A model generated the notes under the pieces. It did no database searches. It was not told where the DNA came from and worked only from the letters and a program-made list of their open reading frames with translations. The position numbers and the translations under genes were made by a program. A stretch of DNA of 8,025 nt from Deltaproteobacteria bacterium (lineage in GTDB: Bacteria; Desulfobacterota; Desulfarculia; Adiutricales; Adiutricaceae). Within the stretch, counting starts at the first letter, position 1; each line of letters begins with the position of its first letter. The DNA lies in NCBI GenBank assembly GCA_031278795.1, contig JAITJT010000106.1:1-8025 (forward strand), read 5' to 3'. Positions 6,409 to 8,025 of this stretch are shown one piece after another.

Positions 6409-7332
6409 TGTTTCTTCCAAGGCCGCGAGCTTTAAAGAGAGCTCCACGCCCTCGGTGGGAAAGACCCGCTCGGAGAGGGCTGGATAGAGCTTCCAGAGAC
6501 CATCCTCCACCTCTTTCACTCTTATGAAGAACTCCTGCACGAAGCTATCCTCCACCACCTTGCAGTTGAGTAGCCCCTGCCTTTTATCGCCATCGAAGAT
6601 GAACTCCCTAAAAACCACCGTTATATCGCCGTTCGCCCCCCTGGGGCGGTAGCTACTTGGCTCTAGGTCTTTGAGGTAATGCGGTTTCATGGGGCCCCCG
6701 TATGGCTTTGGGATATGAGGCTCTGTGGTCTTTCTACCCTTGAGGTGATAGAACCGAAGCTTACCACTCTCCTCCCACTTCCTCTCGTACTTGGTGTTCA
6801 GGATGGAGCCTTCCTCGCTAAGTGTAAGGGAGAGGGCGGAGCCCTCTCCCTCTTCCATTGTCCACTTGGCGAGCTCCAAGTCATCCGTCACCATGTGGAA
6901 GATGCCGTCCGCTTTTAGGCGGCTAGCTATCAGGTTGAGGAAGCCTTGGGAGAAGAGGCGCTTGGATGGGTGCTTGGGCCAGGGCACCGGATAGAGGGCC
7001 CTCACCACCGTAAGGGACTCTTCCTTAAAGAGCTTTTTCAGTACTGGCCAGGCCGGAAGGCAGACTATCCTCACATTCTCCCTTGGAGGCGCTCCCAGGC
7101 GCCTTAGGGCCCTTTTTACCGACGGCCAGGCGATTTCCACGCCTATGAAGTCGCGCTCAGGGAACTTTAAGCTATGGCGGCTCAGGTACTCCCCGTTCCC
7201 GAAACCTATCTCCAGCTCCAGGGGCGCTTCCCTTCCAAAGAGGAGGGTCGCGTCCAGGCCCTGGGGCAGGAGCCCCGGGGAGATGAGGGGAGAGAGGCTG
7301 CGGTAATATCTTCTCTTGGACAGGGGGTTCAT
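6406..7332 (-). CDS. trmB: tRNA (guanine-N7-)-methyltransferase TrmB with C-terminal extension
   Basis: Uses S-adenosylmethionine to make m7G46 in the variable loop of tRNA. Seen in the sequence: FGREAP then LEIGFGNG (40-47, SAM-binding loop), FIGVEI (62-67), NVRIV (86-90), YPVPWPK (114-120), GIFHMVTDD (143-151) and TKYERKW (180-186), in the order of the family. At 308 residues it is about 80-100 longer than E. coli TrmB; the extra part (about 200-308) is a C-terminal region of the kind known in Aquifex-type TrmB. The Asp of the usual FPDPWPK motif is Val116, which may be a subfamily trait or reduce activity. The ATG is the first possible start after an in-frame stop, but no Shine-Dalgarno is visible. 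It is the first gene of a two-gene operon with the RecD2-like gene. Confidence 0.92.
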   Translation of the reverse strand: MNPLSKRRYYRSLSPLISPGLLPQGLDATLLFGREAPLELEIGFGNGEYLSRHSLKFPERDFIGVEIAWPSVKRALRRLGAPPRENVRIVCLPAWPVLKKLFKEESLTVVRALYPVPWPKHPSKRLFSQGFLNLIASRLKADGIFHMVTDDLELAKWTMEEGEGSALSLTLSEEGSILNTKYERKWEESGKLRFYHLKGRKTTEPHIPKPYGGPMKPHYLKDLEPSSYRPRGANGDITVVFREFIFDGDKRQGLLNCKVVEDSFVQEFFIRVKEVEDGLWKLYPALSERVFPTEGVELSLKLAALEET

Positions 7333-7392
7333 GTGGTGATTTTCGGGCGCTTAAGCTCTAGTATGGTCAAGTTAGATTGTTGAAGACGCTGG

Positions 7393-7401
7393 TGTTATAA
7401 T
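7393..7401 (+). promoter_or_regulatory. extended -10 promoter
   Basis: TGTTATAAT is a perfect extended -10 (TGnTATAAT) on the plus strand; no good -35 lies 16-18 bases upstream, as is usual for this class. Transcription would start near 7408 and meet the terminator at 7432-7472. The same site read on the minus strand offers TATAAC with TTGGAA 19 bases upstream (7420-7425), a weak candidate promoter for trmB. Confidence 0.5.
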
Positions 7402-7407
7402 GCCCTT

Positions 7408-7472
7408 TGAAAGAAGTTTTTCCAAAAACAAGACTCAAAGTCTCCACTGGAGACTCCGAGGTCCTTTTTTTT
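7408..7472 (+). ncRNA. candidate small RNA of about 65 nt
   Basis: An extended -10 promoter is followed within about 65 nt by a strong intrinsic terminator, with no open frame between. The predicted RNA has an unstructured purine- and A-rich 5' half and ends in a hairpin with eight U, the form of many Hfq-type small RNAs. Alternatively it is a short attenuated leader of the MFS gene, which starts 440 bases downstream. The family is not recognised. Confidence 0.4.
7432..7472 (+). terminator. intrinsic terminator
   Basis: AGTCTCC (7439-7445) pairs with GGAGACT (7449-7455) around a three-base loop. Below a two-base internal loop the stem extends through CTC/GAG and GA/TC with one bulged G, ending at 7463. 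Eight T follow at 7465-7472. Confidence 0.65.
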
Positions 7473-7538
7473 CATGATAATAGCAAAAAAGAAGGGCCTT
7501 GAATATTCTAAAGCGTTGTTTGCGTCCTGTTATGGGGC

Positions 7539-7623
7539 TTTTGGAGTCTTTTGGAGTCTTTTGGAGTCTTTTGGAGGCTTTTTAGAGCTTTTTTTAGTTT
7601 TTTGCGCTTTTTTATACTTTTTT
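7539..7623. repeat. phased T-tract array (predicted curved DNA), beginning as a 10-bp tandem repeat
   Basis: T-runs of 4 to 7 bases begin at 7539, 7549, 7559, 7569, 7579, 7589, 7598, 7608 and 7618: nine tracts, every step 10 bp except one of 9. The first four repeats are the near-identical unit TTTTGGAGTC; after that only the phase is kept while the sequence between tracts changes. A-tracts in helical phase are the known cause of intrinsic DNA bending, so this stretch should be strongly curved. Confidence 0.8.
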
Positions 7624-7633
7624 AGGCCTTAGC

Positions 7634-7683
7634 TTTATTTCACCTATTTATTTCACCTATTTATTTCACCTACTTTATTTCAC
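7634..7683. repeat. 13-bp tandem repeat, three perfect copies plus a partial
   Basis: The unit TTTATTTCACCTA occurs perfectly at 7634-7646, 7647-7659 and 7660-7672, followed by a partial copy at 7674-7683. A further TTTATTTCACC lies at 7842-7852, about 60 bp before the MFS start. It begins directly after the phased T-tracts. It could be a set of binding sites (iteron-like) or a simple slippage product. Confidence 0.75.
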
Positions 7684-7684
7684 T

Positions 7685-7713
7685 TTGAAAACTAGATTAC
7701 CCATATCAATAAT
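7685..7713 (+). promoter_or_regulatory. candidate promoter of the MFS gene
   Basis: TTGAAA (7685-7690, five of six) and AATAAT (7708-7713, five of six) are 17 bases apart. The start would be near 7720, leaving a leader of about 190 nt. It lies immediately downstream of the 13-bp repeats, so these would be in an upstream activator or repressor position. Confidence 0.45.
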
Positions 7714-7793
7714 ATTTCAAAAATTATATTTCGCCCAATCACGTTAGCTTTTTATCGTTTTGTCTTTTATACTCAAGCGAATACAGCGCTAAA

Positions 7794-7816
7794 GTTTAAC
7801 GCAACCGCGTTTAACG
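7794..7816. repeat. paired GTTTAACG motif in the MFS leader
   Basis: GTTTAACG occurs at 7794-7801 and 7809-7816, 15 bp apart, and TTTAACGC returns at 7903-7910 directly before the ATG of the MFS gene. Possible operator or RNA-level regulatory site; the role is unknown. Confidence 0.3.
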
Positions 7817-7910
7817 TGCGATTAAATATTTCGTCATAGCGTTTATTTCACCAAAAGCTATGGATCTTTAAAGGTTTTTTTTGAGGGGAAAAAGGGAGAG
7901 CATTTAACGC

Positions 7911-8025
7911 ATGCTGAGGATACTCACCCAGAGAAACTTCTGGCCCCTCTTTGGAGCCATGTCCTTCGGGGCCTTCAATGACAATTTCTTCCGTCAGGCC
8001 TTAATCGTGCTCCTGGCCTTCGGGT
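7911..8025 (+). CDS. LplT/Aas-type MFS lysophospholipid transporter (partial, N-terminus only)
   Basis: Only the first 38 codons are present. After a short basic start the segment FWPLF..MSFGAFNDNFFRQAL matches the first transmembrane helix and the GAFNDN signature of LplT and of the transporter half of Aas-like fusions, which flip lysophospholipids inward across the cytoplasmic membrane for re-acylation. Whether the missing part continues into an acyltransferase and acyl-ACP synthetase, as in the large fusions common in deltaproteobacteria, cannot be seen. The ATG has GGGAGAG about ten bases upstream. It is the only plus-strand gene, divergent from trmB, with the repeat-rich spacer before it. 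Confidence 0.82.
   Translation, partial: MLRILTQRNFWPLFGAMSFGAFNDNFFRQALIVLLAFG

Larger units (their letters stand above)
7333..7910. other. divergent intergenic region with small-RNA candidate, phased T-tracts and repeats
   Basis: This 578-bp spacer separates trmB (minus) from the MFS gene (plus). It holds in order a promoter and terminator 30 bp apart, nine T-tracts in 10-bp phase, a 13-bp tandem repeat, a candidate promoter for the MFS gene, and scattered TTTAACG motifs. No exact DnaA box and no protein gene were found. Confidence 0.6.

Noticed and set aside
7333..7910. Chromosomal or plasmid replication origin
   Set aside because: AT-rich repeats and curved DNA are suggestive, but I found no exact DnaA box and no replication gene nearby.

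Overview
The window looks like a piece of an anaerobic bacterial chromosome, most likely a deltaproteobacterium (Desulfobacterota) or a relative. That assignment is inferred from the HdrC-HdrB pair and overall gene style; there is no rRNA or other decisive marker. Genes are moderately GC-rich, while the spacers are long, AT-rich and full of small repeats and hairpins. Almost everything is on the minus strand. Only the last gene, cut by the right edge, is on the plus strand.

Layout, left to right. 1-710 (minus, cut by the left edge): HdrB-type subunit with two CCG domains. 720-1328 (minus): HdrC-type subunit with two [4Fe-4S] motifs. The two form one transcription unit, with a likely promoter near 1518-1546 and a leader that contains short reading frames. 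1784-2563 (minus): exodeoxyribonuclease III with intact active site, closed by a clear intrinsic terminator. 2564-4090: 1.5 kb without a convincing protein gene, but with a minus-strand terminator that has no assigned gene, several hairpins and an inverted repeat. 4091-6394 (minus): a full-length 767-residue protein that follows the RecD2 helicase fold from end to end while every ATPase/helicase signature is replaced. 6406-7332 (minus): TrmB, the tRNA m7G46 methyltransferase, with a C-terminal extension. TrmB and the RecD2-like protein are separated by 11 nt and the Shine-Dalgarno of the second overlaps the stop of the first, so they form a two-gene operon. 7333-7910: a divergent intergenic region with a candidate small RNA (promoter plus terminator), nine T-tracts in 10-bp phase, and a 13-bp tandem repeat. 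7911-8025 (plus, cut): start of an LplT/Aas-type MFS lysophospholipid transporter.

The most unusual item is the RecD2-like protein. It has no Walker A lysine, no Walker B acidic pair, no motif III glutamine, no motif IV Arg-Gln and no motif VI arginine, yet the frame is open over 767 codons and the scaffold aligns without gaps at each motif. It looks like a maintained pseudo-helicase rather than decaying DNA. Second in interest is the phased T-tract/repeat region upstream of the MFS gene.
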